Below, piece by piece: positions 1 through 8,342 of a DNA stretch of 64,000 nucleotides (position 1 is its first letter; each line of letters opens with the position of its first letter). The stretch covers positions 1 through 64,000 of the forward strand of contig CAYSNW010000008.1 in the NCBI GenBank assembly GCA_964432415.1, given 5' to 3'. The DNA comes from JAFECT01 sp964432415 (GTDB lineage: Bacteria > Pseudomonadota > Alphaproteobacteria > Caulobacterales > Caulobacteraceae). The notes below the pieces were generated by a model that was not told the origin of the DNA, searched no databases, and saw only the letters and a list, made by a program, of their open reading frames with translations. The position numbers and the translations under genes were made by a program.

Positions 1-590
1 GCAATCTGCTCGGCGACGAGCAGTCGGGCCACATCAAGGAGATCGGGGTCGAGCTGTATCAGCAGATGCTGGAGGACGCGGTCGCCGAGCTGCGCGAACG
101 GGACGTGGCGATCGAGCTGGGAGCCGAGCGCGGCTGGTCGCCGCTGATCAACGCCGGCGTCGCGGTGCTGATCCCGGAAGCCTACATCCCCGACCTGAAC
201 GTGCGCCTGGCCATGTACCGGCGCCTGTCCGAGGCCGAGAAGCTGGGGGACCGCGAGGCCCTGGCCGCGGAGCTGATCGACCGCTTCGGACCCTTGCCGG
301 AAGAGGCGACGCAGCTGCTCAAGATCGTGGGGGTCAAGGGCCTGTGCCGCCAGGCCAATGTGGCCAAGATCGACATCGGCCCGATGGGGGCGGTCATCGC
401 CTTCCGCAACGAGACCTTCGCCAACCCCATGGGCCTGGTGCAGCTGATCCAGAAGAACAACATCGTCTGGAAGCTGCGTCCCGACCAGAAGGTGGTGGTC
501 AAGGGCGAGTGGCCGACCGCCGAGGCGCGGCTGAACGCGGCGGAGAAGATCCTGAGCGAACTGGCCAGGGTGGCCCGCGCCGCCGGCTGA
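1..590 (+). CDS. mfd: Transcription-repair coupling factor Mfd, C-terminal part
   Basis: The reading frame is open from the first base, so only the last 195 or so residues are visible. They begin with the motif GDEQSGHIKEIGVELYQQML, the end of the RecG-like translocase part of Mfd, followed by the C-terminal TRCF domain (YIPDLNVRLAMYRRLSEAE). Mfd removes RNA polymerase stalled at DNA lesions and recruits UvrA; the C-terminal domain holds the UvrA-interaction surface closed until activation. The gene ends with TGA at 588-590. The rest lies upstream of the window. The popA-like gene lies about 1.2 kb downstream. Confidence 0.95.
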   Translation, partial: NLLGDEQSGHIKEIGVELYQQMLEDAVAELRERDVAIELGAERGWSPLINAGVAVLIPEAYIPDLNVRLAMYRRLSEAEKLGDREALAAELIDRFGPLPEEATQLLKIVGVKGLCRQANVAKIDIGPMGAVIAFRNETFANPMGLVQLIQKNNIVWKLRPDQKVVVKGEWPTAEARLNAAEKILSELARVARAAG

Positions 591-674
591 CGGCCGACGC
601 GGCCGCTTCGTCGCTGAAGCTTTGCGCAGCGTGGGCCGTCGTGGCCAACTCCGGGGTCTCGAAGGGGAGGGACC

Positions 675-1421
675 ATGCTCAGCCGACGCCTGTTCACCGC
701 CGCCGTGCTGGCCACTGCGCCCGCGGGCGCCTGTTCCGCCGGCGCGGCGCGCGATGGCCGCCTGACGTTTACGTCGACCTTCGAGCCAGCCAAGGCGCTC
801 GGGCCCGGTGTTCACAGCCTGGGCGGCTCGCGCGCGACCCTGATGTTCCTGCCCGGAAAGAACGACCCGCCCAAGGGCGGTTACCCGATGGCGCTGGCGC
901 TGCACGGCGCCACCCAGGACGCGCCGTTCTCGATCCGCAGCTTCCGCGCAGCCGCCGAAGCCCTGGGCGTGGTGCTGATCGCGCCCAATTCCGCGGATGC
1001 GACCTGGGACCTGTCGGGCGGCCCTCGCGGCGCCGACGCCCGCACCATCGAGGACGCCATGAACGCGGCCATGCGCCGGGCGCCGATCAATCCCCGCCGT
1101 CTCGCCTGCGCGGGCTTTTCCGACGGCGCCAGCTACGCCCTGTCGCTGGGCCTGGCCAACGGCGATCTGTTCAGCGACGTCCTGGCCTTCTCGCCGGGCT
1201 TCATGAATCCAGGGCCCCTGCACGGTCACCCGCACGTCTTCATCGCCCATGGCCAGGCGGACACCATCCTGCCGTTCGACGGCGCCCAGGCCATGGCGAA
1301 AAGGCTTTCCTCCTCAGGCTACGATGTGCAGTTCTACCCCTTCGCGGGCGGCCATCGTCCCGAGCCGGGGGGCGTCCTGACCGGCTTTCAGCGTTTCGCC
1401 GGCCGGGGAGGGCGCGGATGA
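675..1421 (+). CDS. Secreted alpha/beta-hydrolase (PHB depolymerase/phospholipase-like esterase)
   Basis: A 248-residue protein with an N-terminal export signal (MLSRRLFTAAVLATAPAG, with a twin-arginine-like SRRLF start) and an alpha/beta-hydrolase core. The nucleophile elbow is GFSDG (Ser149), followed by a likely acid at Asp196 (HGQADTILP) and a His at 227 (GGHRPEP). The set of spacings is like that of feruloyl esterase/PHB-depolymerase-type esterases. The substrate cannot be told from sequence. A GAAGGGGAGGG ribosome binding site precedes the ATG. The stop overlaps the next start as ATGA, so the two genes are translationally coupled. Confidence 0.8.
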   Translation: MLSRRLFTAAVLATAPAGACSAGAARDGRLTFTSTFEPAKALGPGVHSLGGSRATLMFLPGKNDPPKGGYPMALALHGATQDAPFSIRSFRAAAEALGVVLIAPNSADATWDLSGGPRGADARTIEDAMNAAMRRAPINPRRLACAGFSDGASYALSLGLANGDLFSDVLAFSPGFMNPGPLHGHPHVFIAHGQADTILPFDGAQAMAKRLSSSGYDVQFYPFAGGHRPEPGGVLTGFQRFAGRGGRG

Positions 1422-1750
1422 ACCAGATCGTGCATTTCGAGATTGGTGGAACAGATACCGGCAAGGCCGCGGAATTTTACGGAAATTTGTTCGGCTGGAG
1501 CTTCGCTGAAGGGCCGGTGAAATACGTCGAGGGCGCGGGCCTTCGCGGGCATCTGAGCGCACTCGGTCATGAGCCGCACAACTACAATCTGCTCTATGTC
1601 GGGGTGGATGACATCGCCGCGGCGGTGGCCAAGGCGGTCGGTCTCGGGGGCAAGTGCCTGGTCGGCCCCATCCCCCTGCCCAATGGCAAGTTCGCCTGGC
1701 TGCAGGATCCGACCGGGACGATGATCGGCCTTTGGGAGAACGCGGCCTAG
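1418..1750 (+). CDS. VOC-family (glyoxalase/bleomycin-resistance fold) protein
   Basis: A 110-residue single VOC module opening with IVHFEIGGTDTGKAAEFYGN and ending in LQDPTGTMIGLWE, the usual strand-helix pattern of glyoxalase-like proteins. Single modules of this length act as dimers. The metal-binding His near the start (HFEI) and the terminal Glu (IGLWE) are in the places used by metal-dependent members, so an enzyme is possible, but the substrate is unknown. The ATG overlaps the stop of the esterase gene upstream, and the 3' end overlaps the convergent popA-like gene by 4 bp. Confidence 0.8.
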   Translation: MNQIVHFEIGGTDTGKAAEFYGNLFGWSFAEGPVKYVEGAGLRGHLSALGHEPHNYNLLYVGVDDIAAAVAKAVGLGGKCLVGPIPLPNGKFAWLQDPTGTMIGLWENAA

Positions 1751-3072
1751 CCGGTCGCCCGTTCGCCCGTCGTCAGTTCCGCCGCGCGTTCCAGCGTCCG
1801 CGCGGCGCTTTCGCCTGGCTCCAGCTGGGCCACACCCATGTCGAACTCGGCGACAAACGGAGGCTGGCCCGCGCCGGCCTCGAAGGCCGTGCAGCCGATC
1901 ACGGCGGCGATCCGCTCGCCCACGAGACGCGCGGCGCCGAGCGGGGTGGCGGGCAGGGCGAGGGCGAAGACCTCCGGCGCCAGGCGCGCGGCGGTGTCCT
2001 CGGCCCGGACCAGGCGCGAGATCATCGAGCCGATCTGGGGCATGGCGCGGTCCAGGTGGCCGCCTGAGCGGGCGCGGCTGAGTTCGGGCCGCTCGGACAC
2101 CTTCAGCACACAGACCGACAGGGGCCGGTTGCGTTCGCGCGAAGCGGTGGAGAGCCGCATCAGGTGCGAGGCGAACAGATCGCGGGTGAACAGGCCGGTG
2201 GCCTTGTCCATGAGGCCCGAGCCGCGCGCGTTCTCCAGCGCCTGGCGGATGGCGGTCTGGCGCCGGTAGGCCCGCGCCAGGGCCATGACCCGGGCCGCGG
2301 TTTCGACCTCAGGAGTCTCCGGGGCGGCGACGTCGGTGACGCCGCGGTTGAACACCTCCGACAGGTTCAGGTCGGACGCCGCGCGCAGATACAGGATGGT
2401 CGGGATGTGGAAGAGGCGGGTGTTGCGCCGCATGCCGGCTGCAATCGACAGGGCCTCGCCCTGGTCCTCGCCGCCCCACAGAACCACGGCGTCGAAAGGC
2501 TTCTCGTGCAGGTAATCGAAGGCGGTGTAGGCGGTAAACGCGCCCACCGTTTCAGCCTCGGTCTGCTGCAGGGCGTTGGACAGGGCCAGGAACTGGGGGG
2601 CGGGGCTTCCGATGGTCAGGACGCGGAGCGGGCGCTCCAGGTCCAGCGGCGGCTCCAGCCGCGCGCCGCGTTCGCCGAAGGTTTCGGTGCGGAGCTCGAA
2701 TTCTTCTTCCGACACGGCGGTGCGAACCAGCTGTTCCAGCCGCAGCGCCACCTGGGCGGGGTGAGGGGTGTTGGACAGGACCAGGTCGAACAGGGCCGGG
2801 TCGATTTCCTGGGCCCCGCCCAGCGCCACCACCGGCAGGCGGCGTGGCCAACAGGACGTGCGCAGGCGCGCCACGAACGGACCGCCGTCGTCGCCGAGCG
2901 TGGTGGTGTCCACCACCGCCGCCTCGATCTCCAGATCGCGCAGGGCCGAGATGGCGCCCTGGGCGGTGCGGGCCGTGACGGTGCGCCACCCGAGCCGGTC
3001 CAGGCCCTCGGCCAGCGGTCCGGCCAGGACATCCTCGGCGGCGACGATGAGTACCCGCGCGTTGAGCGCCAA
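1747..3072 (-). CDS. popA: PopA-like c-di-GMP effector: two receiver domains plus degenerate GGDEF domain
   Basis: A 441-residue PleD-like architecture. A first receiver domain (about 1-115) keeps a phosphorylatable-type Asp55 (AAVVDTT). A second receiver (about 148-265) lacks the acceptor Asp (VVLWGGED). A GGDEF-fold domain occupies about 285-440. In that domain the active-site GGDEF is replaced by LAPEV (364-368), while the upstream inhibitory-site RxxD is kept as RAED (356-359). Loss of the A-site with retention of the I-site is the hallmark of Caulobacter PopA, which binds c-di-GMP and brings CtrA and KidO to the cell pole for ClpXP degradation at the G1-S transition. Asp55 and Arg356 fall at nearly the positions I recall for C. 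crescentus PopA. No diguanylate cyclase activity is expected. Confidence 0.8.
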   Translation of the reverse strand: MALNARVLIVAAEDVLAGPLAEGLDRLGWRTVTARTAQGAISALRDLEIEAAVVDTTTLGDDGGPFVARLRTSCWPRRLPVVALGGAQEIDPALFDLVLSNTPHPAQVALRLEQLVRTAVSEEEFELRTETFGERGARLEPPLDLERPLRVLTIGSPAPQFLALSNALQQTEAETVGAFTAYTAFDYLHEKPFDAVVLWGGEDQGEALSIAAGMRRNTRLFHIPTILYLRAASDLNLSEVFNRGVTDVAAPETPEVETAARVMALARAYRRQTAIRQALENARGSGLMDKATGLFTRDLFASHLMRLSTASRERNRPLSVCVLKVSERPELSRARSGGHLDRAMPQIGSMISRLVRAEDTAARLAPEVFALALPATPLGAARLVGERIAAVIGCTAFEAGAGQPPFVAEFDMGVAQLEPGESAARTLERAAELTTGERATG

Positions 3073-3344
3073 ACCAAACCCCCGGAGACGGCCGCCGCAG
3101 AATCACCAGCGACCGGCATGGAATCCCGACCGGCGGACGATACAGACCCATCCGCCCGCCGCAAGGCGCGCCATGGACGACGGCGCTCCCGAATTCAGCA
3201 AAAACCCCGCCAACCCTGAAAAGGTTGTGAATATGGGCCAGCTCGCGCGCTTGCGGCCGATCGCCACGCGCGTCAGCCTTTCGGCTTCGTCTTCGCTCCA
3301 GAACTGGGCTAAGGGACCGGATCAGTGATCGGAGACGCTAGTCC

Positions 3345-4280
3345 ATGGCGCTCGACAGCCTGTTCACGGCTCACAGGAGCCGGCTCGCGCTGGGCATATT
3401 GAAGCGGGCCGCCCTGCGCTGCTGGGGCCGCGACGTCATGCTCTACACCGGCGGGGTGTCGTTCTTCGCGCTGCTCGCCCTGTTTCCGGCCCTGACCCTG
3501 CTGATCGGGTTCTACAGCCTGTTCTTCACCCCCGCCGAGGCTTCCGCCCAGGCCCAGACCCTGGCGCACCTGATGCCGGCCAGCGCGCGGGCGCTCGTCG
3601 AACAGCAGCTGCAACGCCTGGCCACCACCCCGGCGCGCGCCATCTCGGCCCAGAGTGTTCTCGTGCTGGTCGTCGGCGGCTACGCGGCCCATCGCGGCTT
3701 CAAGGCCCTGCTCGCTGGCCTGACCTTCATCCACGACGAGGAGGAGCCGCTGGGCTTCCTCAAGTTCAACCTGCTGGCCTTTTTCGTCGCCGTGGCGACC
3801 TTCGTGCTGGCGACCGTGATCTCGGGCGTGATCATCGCCGCGCGGGTAGTGCGCACGGTGGCGGTCACCCGCACCGGCGACCATCTGGCCTGGTTCGACA
3901 ACCAGTACCTCTGGGCGGGGATCGGCCTGATGATCGGCGCCAGCCTGCTCTACCGCTACGCCATGAGCCACTCAGGCCGGGTGATCTGGCGCGCCTCGGT
4001 CGCGGGCGGGGTCGCGGCCAGCTTCATGACCCTGATCTTCTCCTTCGCCTCGGCCTTCTACGTCGATCAGATCGTACAGCTGGGCGCCACCTATGGCTCC
4101 GTCGCCACGGTGATCATCTTCCTGATCTGGCTGTCCTGGAACGTGAACGCGGTGTTCTTCGGCGGGGCGCTGGCGACCGAGGTCGAGATCTTCCTGGACG
4201 CCTACCACGCGCGCCGGCGCAAGGGCTTCGACGACCCCAAGGTCACCCTGTCGTCGCCGGGCCGGGCTTTTCGACGGTGA
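3345..4280 (+). CDS. YihY/BrkB-family inner membrane protein
   Basis: A 311-residue protein with about six hydrophobic segments and the family signatures DVMLYTGGVSFFALLALFPA near the N-terminus and YGSVATVIIFLIWLSWN near the C-terminus. This family was once thought to include RNase BN, which was a misassignment, and its function is still unclear. A GGAG sequence lies at 3331-3334 before the ATG. The last 38 bp overlap the 3' end of the convergent tusA-like gene. Confidence 0.9.
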   Translation: MALDSLFTAHRSRLALGILKRAALRCWGRDVMLYTGGVSFFALLALFPALTLLIGFYSLFFTPAEASAQAQTLAHLMPASARALVEQQLQRLATTPARAISAQSVLVLVVGGYAAHRGFKALLAGLTFIHDEEEPLGFLKFNLLAFFVAVATFVLATVISGVIIAARVVRTVAVTRTGDHLAWFDNQYLWAGIGLMIGASLLYRYAMSHSGRVIWRASVAGGVAASFMTLIFSFASAFYVDQIVQLGATYGSVATVIIFLIWLSWNVNAVFFGGALATEVEIFLDAYHARRRKGFDDPKVTLSSPGRAFRR

Positions 4281-4494
4281 CGTCCAGGACGGCGCCGTCC
4301 ACGCACTGGGTCACGATCCGGTAGCCCGCCTGGGCCGCGAAGTGCGGCACGTCCACCTTCGCCATGGGATCGTCGGCCAGCAGGCGCGCGCGGCCGCCTT
4401 CAGGCAGGCGCTCCAGCGCGCGGCGCAGGCGCAGGGTCGGCACGGGGCAGCGATGGCCCCGCGCGTCCACCAGCACTGTCGCGTCGTCGTCCAT
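4243..4494 (-). CDS. TusA-family sulfurtransferase
   Basis: An 83-residue protein with the TusA core: a CPVP motif with the persulfide-carrying cysteine at residue 16, then DDPMAKVDVPHFAAQAGY, the usual start of the second helix. TusA-like proteins relay sulfane sulfur, for example to the tRNA 2-thiouridine or molybdenum cofactor pathways. No tusBCDE genes are adjacent, so it may serve another acceptor. It is convergent with the YihY gene and overlaps it by 38 bp. Confidence 0.88.
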   Translation of the reverse strand: MDDDATVLVDARGHRCPVPTLRLRRALERLPEGGRARLLADDPMAKVDVPHFAAQAGYRIVTQCVDGAVLDVTVEKPGPATTG

Positions 4495-4520
4495 GGGCGC
4501 GGGCCTCTGCGAATCCCGCC

Positions 4521-5186
4521 ATGCTTTGGCCGATGCGAGGGTTCCCGTCGAGCGGTTGGTTTTCAGGTCGAGGACGGCGGCGTCTGTCCGCGGCCGCTCT
4601 CCTGGCTGTCGCCGCGATGGCGTTCCCGTCCATCGCCCAGACCCCGCGCCTGGCGCCGGACTTCTACGCCACCGTCTGGGTCGCCGGTTTCGACAAGCTG
4701 ATGGAGGTGCGCCAGTCCGGTCTGAAGCGCCGCGTGGACGTTGCCTCCGGCGCGGTGGTGCAGAGCTTCCTGACCGACCGCACCCGGGGGCTGCTGCTGG
4801 TCATGACCGCGGCGGGCAAGCGGCGCCTGGCCTTCGCCTTTCCCATCGCCCAGGACGAGAGCGGCGCGCCCCTGCCGCTCGACTTCGGCCTCATGAAGGG
4901 CGCGCAGCGTCTGACCCGCATGGGCGGATCCAACGTCGGGGGGCATGCCTGCGCGCTGTGGCGCTACGTCGGCTATCTCGGCAAGAGCGGCACGGTCTGC
5001 GTGGCGGGCGACGACACGGTGCTGCAGATGGTCCCGGACGGCCGCAAGAACCCGATATTCCAGGTCATGAGCCTGACGGTGACCCGCCAGGACCCGCGCT
5101 GGTTCACGCCGCCGGCCGACTACCAGATCGCGGTGTTGCCCGGTACCGGCGGTCTCGGCGCCCGCACGCTCGCCCCCACCCGCTGA
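4521..5186 (+). CDS. Secreted protein of unknown function
   Basis: Up to 221 residues with a cleavable signal peptide (RRLSAAALLAVAAMAFPSIAQ), then a mostly beta-rich body with no motif I can name with confidence. An internal ATG at 4536 is an alternative start that shortens only the region before the signal peptide. The body has two cysteines (GGHACALW and GTVCVAG), perhaps a periplasmic disulfide. It is weakly reminiscent of DUF4412-type periplasmic proteins. It is divergent from the tusA-like gene by 26 bp and lies 53 bp before the Ku gene. Confidence 0.6.
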   Translation: MLWPMRGFPSSGWFSGRGRRRLSAAALLAVAAMAFPSIAQTPRLAPDFYATVWVAGFDKLMEVRQSGLKRRVDVASGAVVQSFLTDRTRGLLLVMTAAGKRRLAFAFPIAQDESGAPLPLDFGLMKGAQRLTRMGGSNVGGHACALWRYVGYLGKSGTVCVAGDDTVLQMVPDGRKNPIFQVMSLTVTRQDPRWFTPPADYQIAVLPGTGGLGARTLAPTR

Positions 5187-5239
5187 ACGATTCCAGACCC
5201 CCGGCGTTGGACTCCTGCGAATCGCTCGAGGAGGCTCCC

Positions 5240-6100
5240 ATGGCCGCGCGCCCGACCTGGCAGGGGCATCTGCGCCTGTCGCTGGTGACCTGTCCGGTGG
5301 CCCTCTACACCGCGACCAACCGCACGGGCGACGTCTCCTTCCACCTGCTCAATCCCAAGACCAACAACCGCGTGCGGATGGTCACGACCGATCCGGAGAC
5401 GGGCCCCGTCGAGCGCTCCTCCCTGGTCAAGGGCTATGAGGTCGAGAAGAACCGCTACGTGACGGTCACCGAGGACGAAATCCGCTCCGTCCGCATTGAG
5501 TCCAACCGGGTGCTGGACGTCGAGCGCTTCGTCGATCTGGAGGAGATCGACCGGCTGTACTGGAACGAACCCTATTACCTGGTCCCCGACGGCAAGATGG
5601 CGGCGGAGGCCTATGCGGTGATCCGCGACGCGATGGAGCAGTCCGGGCGCATCGCGCTCGGCCGCGTGGTTCTCCACACCCGCGAGCGACTGATGGCGCT
5701 GGAGCCGCGCGACGAGGGGATCATCGCCTATTCCCTGCGCAGCGCGGCTGAGGTGCGCAAGCCCGAGACCTTCTTCCGCGACATCCCCGACGTGAAGGCC
5801 GAGAAGGGCATGGTCGAGATCGCGGGCAAGATCATCGAACAGCTGTCGGGCGACTTCGACGCCTCGACGTTCCGCGACCGCTACGAGGACGCGCTCAAGG
5901 CCCTGATCGAGGCCAAGCTCAAGGGCCGGAAGCCGACGATCGAGGCGCCGGAGCCGGAAGACACGTCCAGCAAGGACCTGATGGACATGTTGAGGCGGAG
6001 CCTGCAGGGGGCGGCGTCGCCCGCGCCGAGACGCGCCGCCGCAAAGGGCGGCGCCAAGCCACGGCGCAAGGCCTCGACGCCCGCCCGCAAGCGCGCCTGA
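5240..6100 (+). CDS. ku: Ku, non-homologous end-joining protein
   Basis: A 286-residue bacterial Ku with the start PTWQGHLRLSLVTCPVALY and the beta-barrel core ending around DASTFRDRYEDALKALIEAK. It is followed by a Lys/Arg/Ala-rich tail (about 245-286) typical of the DNA-contacting C-terminus of bacterial Ku. Ku forms a ring homodimer on broken DNA ends and recruits LigD, which is encoded about 6 kb downstream on the other strand. The start is fixed by GAGGAGG at 5228-5234. In-frame reading upstream is non-conserved and is not used. Confidence 0.95.
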   Translation: MAARPTWQGHLRLSLVTCPVALYTATNRTGDVSFHLLNPKTNNRVRMVTTDPETGPVERSSLVKGYEVEKNRYVTVTEDEIRSVRIESNRVLDVERFVDLEEIDRLYWNEPYYLVPDGKMAAEAYAVIRDAMEQSGRIALGRVVLHTRERLMALEPRDEGIIAYSLRSAAEVRKPETFFRDIPDVKAEKGMVEIAGKIIEQLSGDFDASTFRDRYEDALKALIEAKLKGRKPTIEAPEPEDTSSKDLMDMLRRSLQGAASPAPRRAAAKGGAKPRRKASTPARKRA

Positions 6101-6102
6101 TC

Positions 6103-6429
6103 TCAGCGGATTTCGGCCAGGGCGGCCTCGATCTGCTTCAGCTTCTCCGGGGTCAGCATGTCGCCGGCGTTCGGCGCGACTTCGCGCAGGCTCATCGCCT
6201 TGAACATCGGATAGTGCTCATGCTTGTCGATGCCGGGGAAGAACCGCTCGACCACCGCCTTGGCGCGAGCGTCGGCCACCAGGGCCTCGATGGGTGTGTC
6301 CAGGTTGAAGCGGGCCGCGCTCTTGTCCGCCGCGGCCGGGGCGGGGTGAGCCAGGGCGGGGGCGGCGAGGGCGCCGACGCCCAGGGTCAGGCTGAGCAGC
6401 AAGGGGAGAGAGTGGCGGATCAGGGACAT
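6103..6429 (-). CDS. Small periplasmic protein of unknown function
   Basis: A 108-residue protein with a signal peptide (LLLSLTLGVGALAAPALA) and a mature helical part beginning at FNLDTPIEALVADARAKAVV and ending in LTPEKLKQIEAALAEIR. I recognise this LDTPIEAL...LTPEKL pattern as a recurrent short module in alphaproteobacterial secreted proteins, but I know no function for it. The ATG at 6427-6429 is preceded by an AAGGAGGACC ribosome binding site. It is divergent from the next gene across a 162-bp intergenic region. Confidence 0.7.
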   Translation of the reverse strand: MSLIRHSLPLLLSLTLGVGALAAPALAHPAPAAADKSAARFNLDTPIEALVADARAKAVVERFFPGIDKHEHYPMFKAMSLREVAPNAGDMLTPEKLKQIEAALAEIR

Positions 6430-6591
6430 GGGGTCCTCCTTGGTTGGGGAGCCTGAAACCTGAAGCGCTTCCTTGGGGCCCTGATGCGCCGATTGTGCGG
6501 AAACTGTCGGATCGAAACCTCTTCCAAAGCAAACCCTCAGGCCGCGCCGGCCGGGAGCGCTCAGGCTTGGGCCTCCACAAGGAGACACCCC

Positions 6592-7026
6592 ATGAGACTT
6601 CACACCGCCTGCGCTCTCGCCCTCGGCGCGCTGATCGCCGCCCACGCCCCCGCCGCCTTCGCCCAGAGCGCGCCGGAGGCCGGCCCGCCCGTGGTGGCGG
6701 GGTCCACCGAGGAGGAGCTGGGGAATTCCCTCTGGCGCGCGCTCACGACCGCCTCGACCGAAGAACGCCATGCCTTCGCCGACACGCGCACGGGACCACG
6801 CTTCGCCGAGTCTCTCGGCGGCCCCGAGGACGTGCGCAAGGCCTACGACGATCTGCACGGAACCCTGGCGGGCGCGACCCTGACCGGGATCGAACAGGGC
6901 CCCGACCATTCCGTCATCCTCGAGATCCGCACCGCCTCCGGGGGCCGCGTGAAGCTGCATTGCCTCCTGGGCGTGGCCATGGCGGACGGCCGGGTGAAGG
7001 TCGGCGGCTGGGCCCTGTTCGACTGA
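6592..7026 (+). CDS. Small secreted protein of unknown function
   Basis: A 144-residue protein with a signal peptide ending at AHAPAAFAQ. The mature part has a helical first half (EEELGNSLWRALTTASTEER) and a beta-rich second half. I can assign no family. An AAGGAG at 6579-6584 supports the ATG at 6592. It is convergent with the serine hydrolase gene, 4 bp away, and divergent from the small periplasmic protein gene, with which it may share a promoter region. Confidence 0.65.
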   Translation: MRLHTACALALGALIAAHAPAAFAQSAPEAGPPVVAGSTEEELGNSLWRALTTASTEERHAFADTRTGPRFAESLGGPEDVRKAYDDLHGTLAGATLTGIEQGPDHSVILEIRTASGGRVKLHCLLGVAMADGRVKVGGWALFD

Positions 7027-7030
7027 CGGA

Positions 7031-8167
7031 TCAGCGCGCCTGGGGCGCCGGGTCGGCCTGGCCGAACATGGCGCGCTGAAGCCTTATGCCGCTGGCGGTC
7101 GCGTCGGCGTGGCTGTTGCTCGACAGGAAGAAGACGATGTGGTGGTCGCTCAGATCGGCGAAGTAGGAGGTGAAGGTCGGGTCGCCACCATTGTGCCAGA
7201 CCACCTTGCCGAACACCGGGTCCACCATCACGCCGCGCCCGAAGCTGTACTTGCCCGGAGGTCCGCCCGCCCCGTGGTCGACCCAGCCGGTCGTGCCTTC
7301 CTTCACGGAGGCGGGAGAGACGATGCGGCCGGCCATGAAGGCGTGCTCGAAGGCCAGCATGTCGTCGGCGGTGGTGACCATGCCGCCCGCGCCGATGATG
7401 TTCCAGTCGGCGTCCTTGCCGCCCCAGGCCGCGTCCGCGATCGAGCGGCCGTTGGCGTCGGTCGCCGCCGTCGTTGCCTGCCAGACGGAGCGGTAGCCCG
7501 TGTGACGTGCGCCGGCGGGCTTGAGAATCTCGTCGCGCAGGAAGGCCTCGTAGCTGCGTCCCGACACCCGCTCCACGATGGCGCCCAGCAGGTTGAAGCC
7601 CGTGTTGGAGTAGATGAACCGCTCGCCGGGTTTGGCCGCGAGCGGGGTGCGCATCACGCGCGCTTCGAAGCCGGCGCGGTCCAGCGCGCTGAACTGCGGG
7701 CGTGAGGTTCCCAGGCCGGAAGAGCCCGTCAGCAGCTGAAAAATGGTGATGCCCGCCTTGTCCGCCGGGGCATCGGGAAAGAAGCGCGACAGCGGATCAT
7801 CGAGCTTCAGCTTGCCCTGGTCGCGCAGTTTCAGGATCGCCGCCGCGGTGAAGGTCTTGCCGATGGACGCCATCTCGATCTGGGTGTCGGGCCGGAAGGG
7901 ACGCTTGCTCACCGGATCGGCGTAGCCCACCCCCATGCGCACCAGCGGCTTGCCGTCCAGATCGACCCGCACCACGCCGGCGAAGCCGTTCTCGGATACG
8001 AGCCGGGCGATACGCGCCTCGATGCGCGCCTTCAGCGCGGCGCGGTCGCGTTCGGGCGATGGGAAGAGGGCGGCGGCGGACGGGGGCGCGGGGCTCTGGC
8101 TCAGGGCGGGCGGCGCTGCGGTCAACAGCAGGGCGGCGACGGTCGCGGCCAGGATTGGGGAACGCAT
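7031..8167 (-). CDS. Secreted serine hydrolase, class C beta-lactamase/PBP fold
   Basis: A 378-residue protein with a signal peptide (LAATVAALLLTAAPPALSQ). It has the three motifs of the family: SxxK as SIGK (101-104), YxN as YSN (186-188), and HNGG (325-328) in place of the KTG box. The HxG form of the third motif is typical of esterases and D-aminopeptidases of this family and less so of beta-lactamases, so peptide or ester hydrolysis in the periplasm is likely. It is divergent from a membrane-anchored winged-helix regulator 176 bp away, a plausible regulator. Confidence 0.85.
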   Translation of the reverse strand: MRSPILAATVAALLLTAAPPALSQSPAPPSAAALFPSPERDRAALKARIEARIARLVSENGFAGVVRVDLDGKPLVRMGVGYADPVSKRPFRPDTQIEMASIGKTFTAAAILKLRDQGKLKLDDPLSRFFPDAPADKAGITIFQLLTGSSGLGTSRPQFSALDRAGFEARVMRTPLAAKPGERFIYSNTGFNLLGAIVERVSGRSYEAFLRDEILKPAGARHTGYRSVWQATTAATDANGRSIADAAWGGKDADWNIIGAGGMVTTADDMLAFEHAFMAGRIVSPASVKEGTTGWVDHGAGGPPGKYSFGRGVMVDPVFGKVVWHNGGDPTFTSYFADLSDHHIVFFLSSNSHADATASGIRLQRAMFGQADPAPQAR

Positions 8168-8342
8168 GGAAGTCTCCTCGACAATGAATCCTCCCTGCAG
8201 CCTGGACGGCGCCGGCGCAGGGCGCCTGAGCGATAGGTTTGGAAAAGCCGAGGAGCGGCGGAAACCTGTGTTTCGCCCCTGAAATACGCGAGGCCCGCTC
8301 CGCCGTTAGGATCGGCGGATGCCGCCGCCTGTGGAGACGCCC

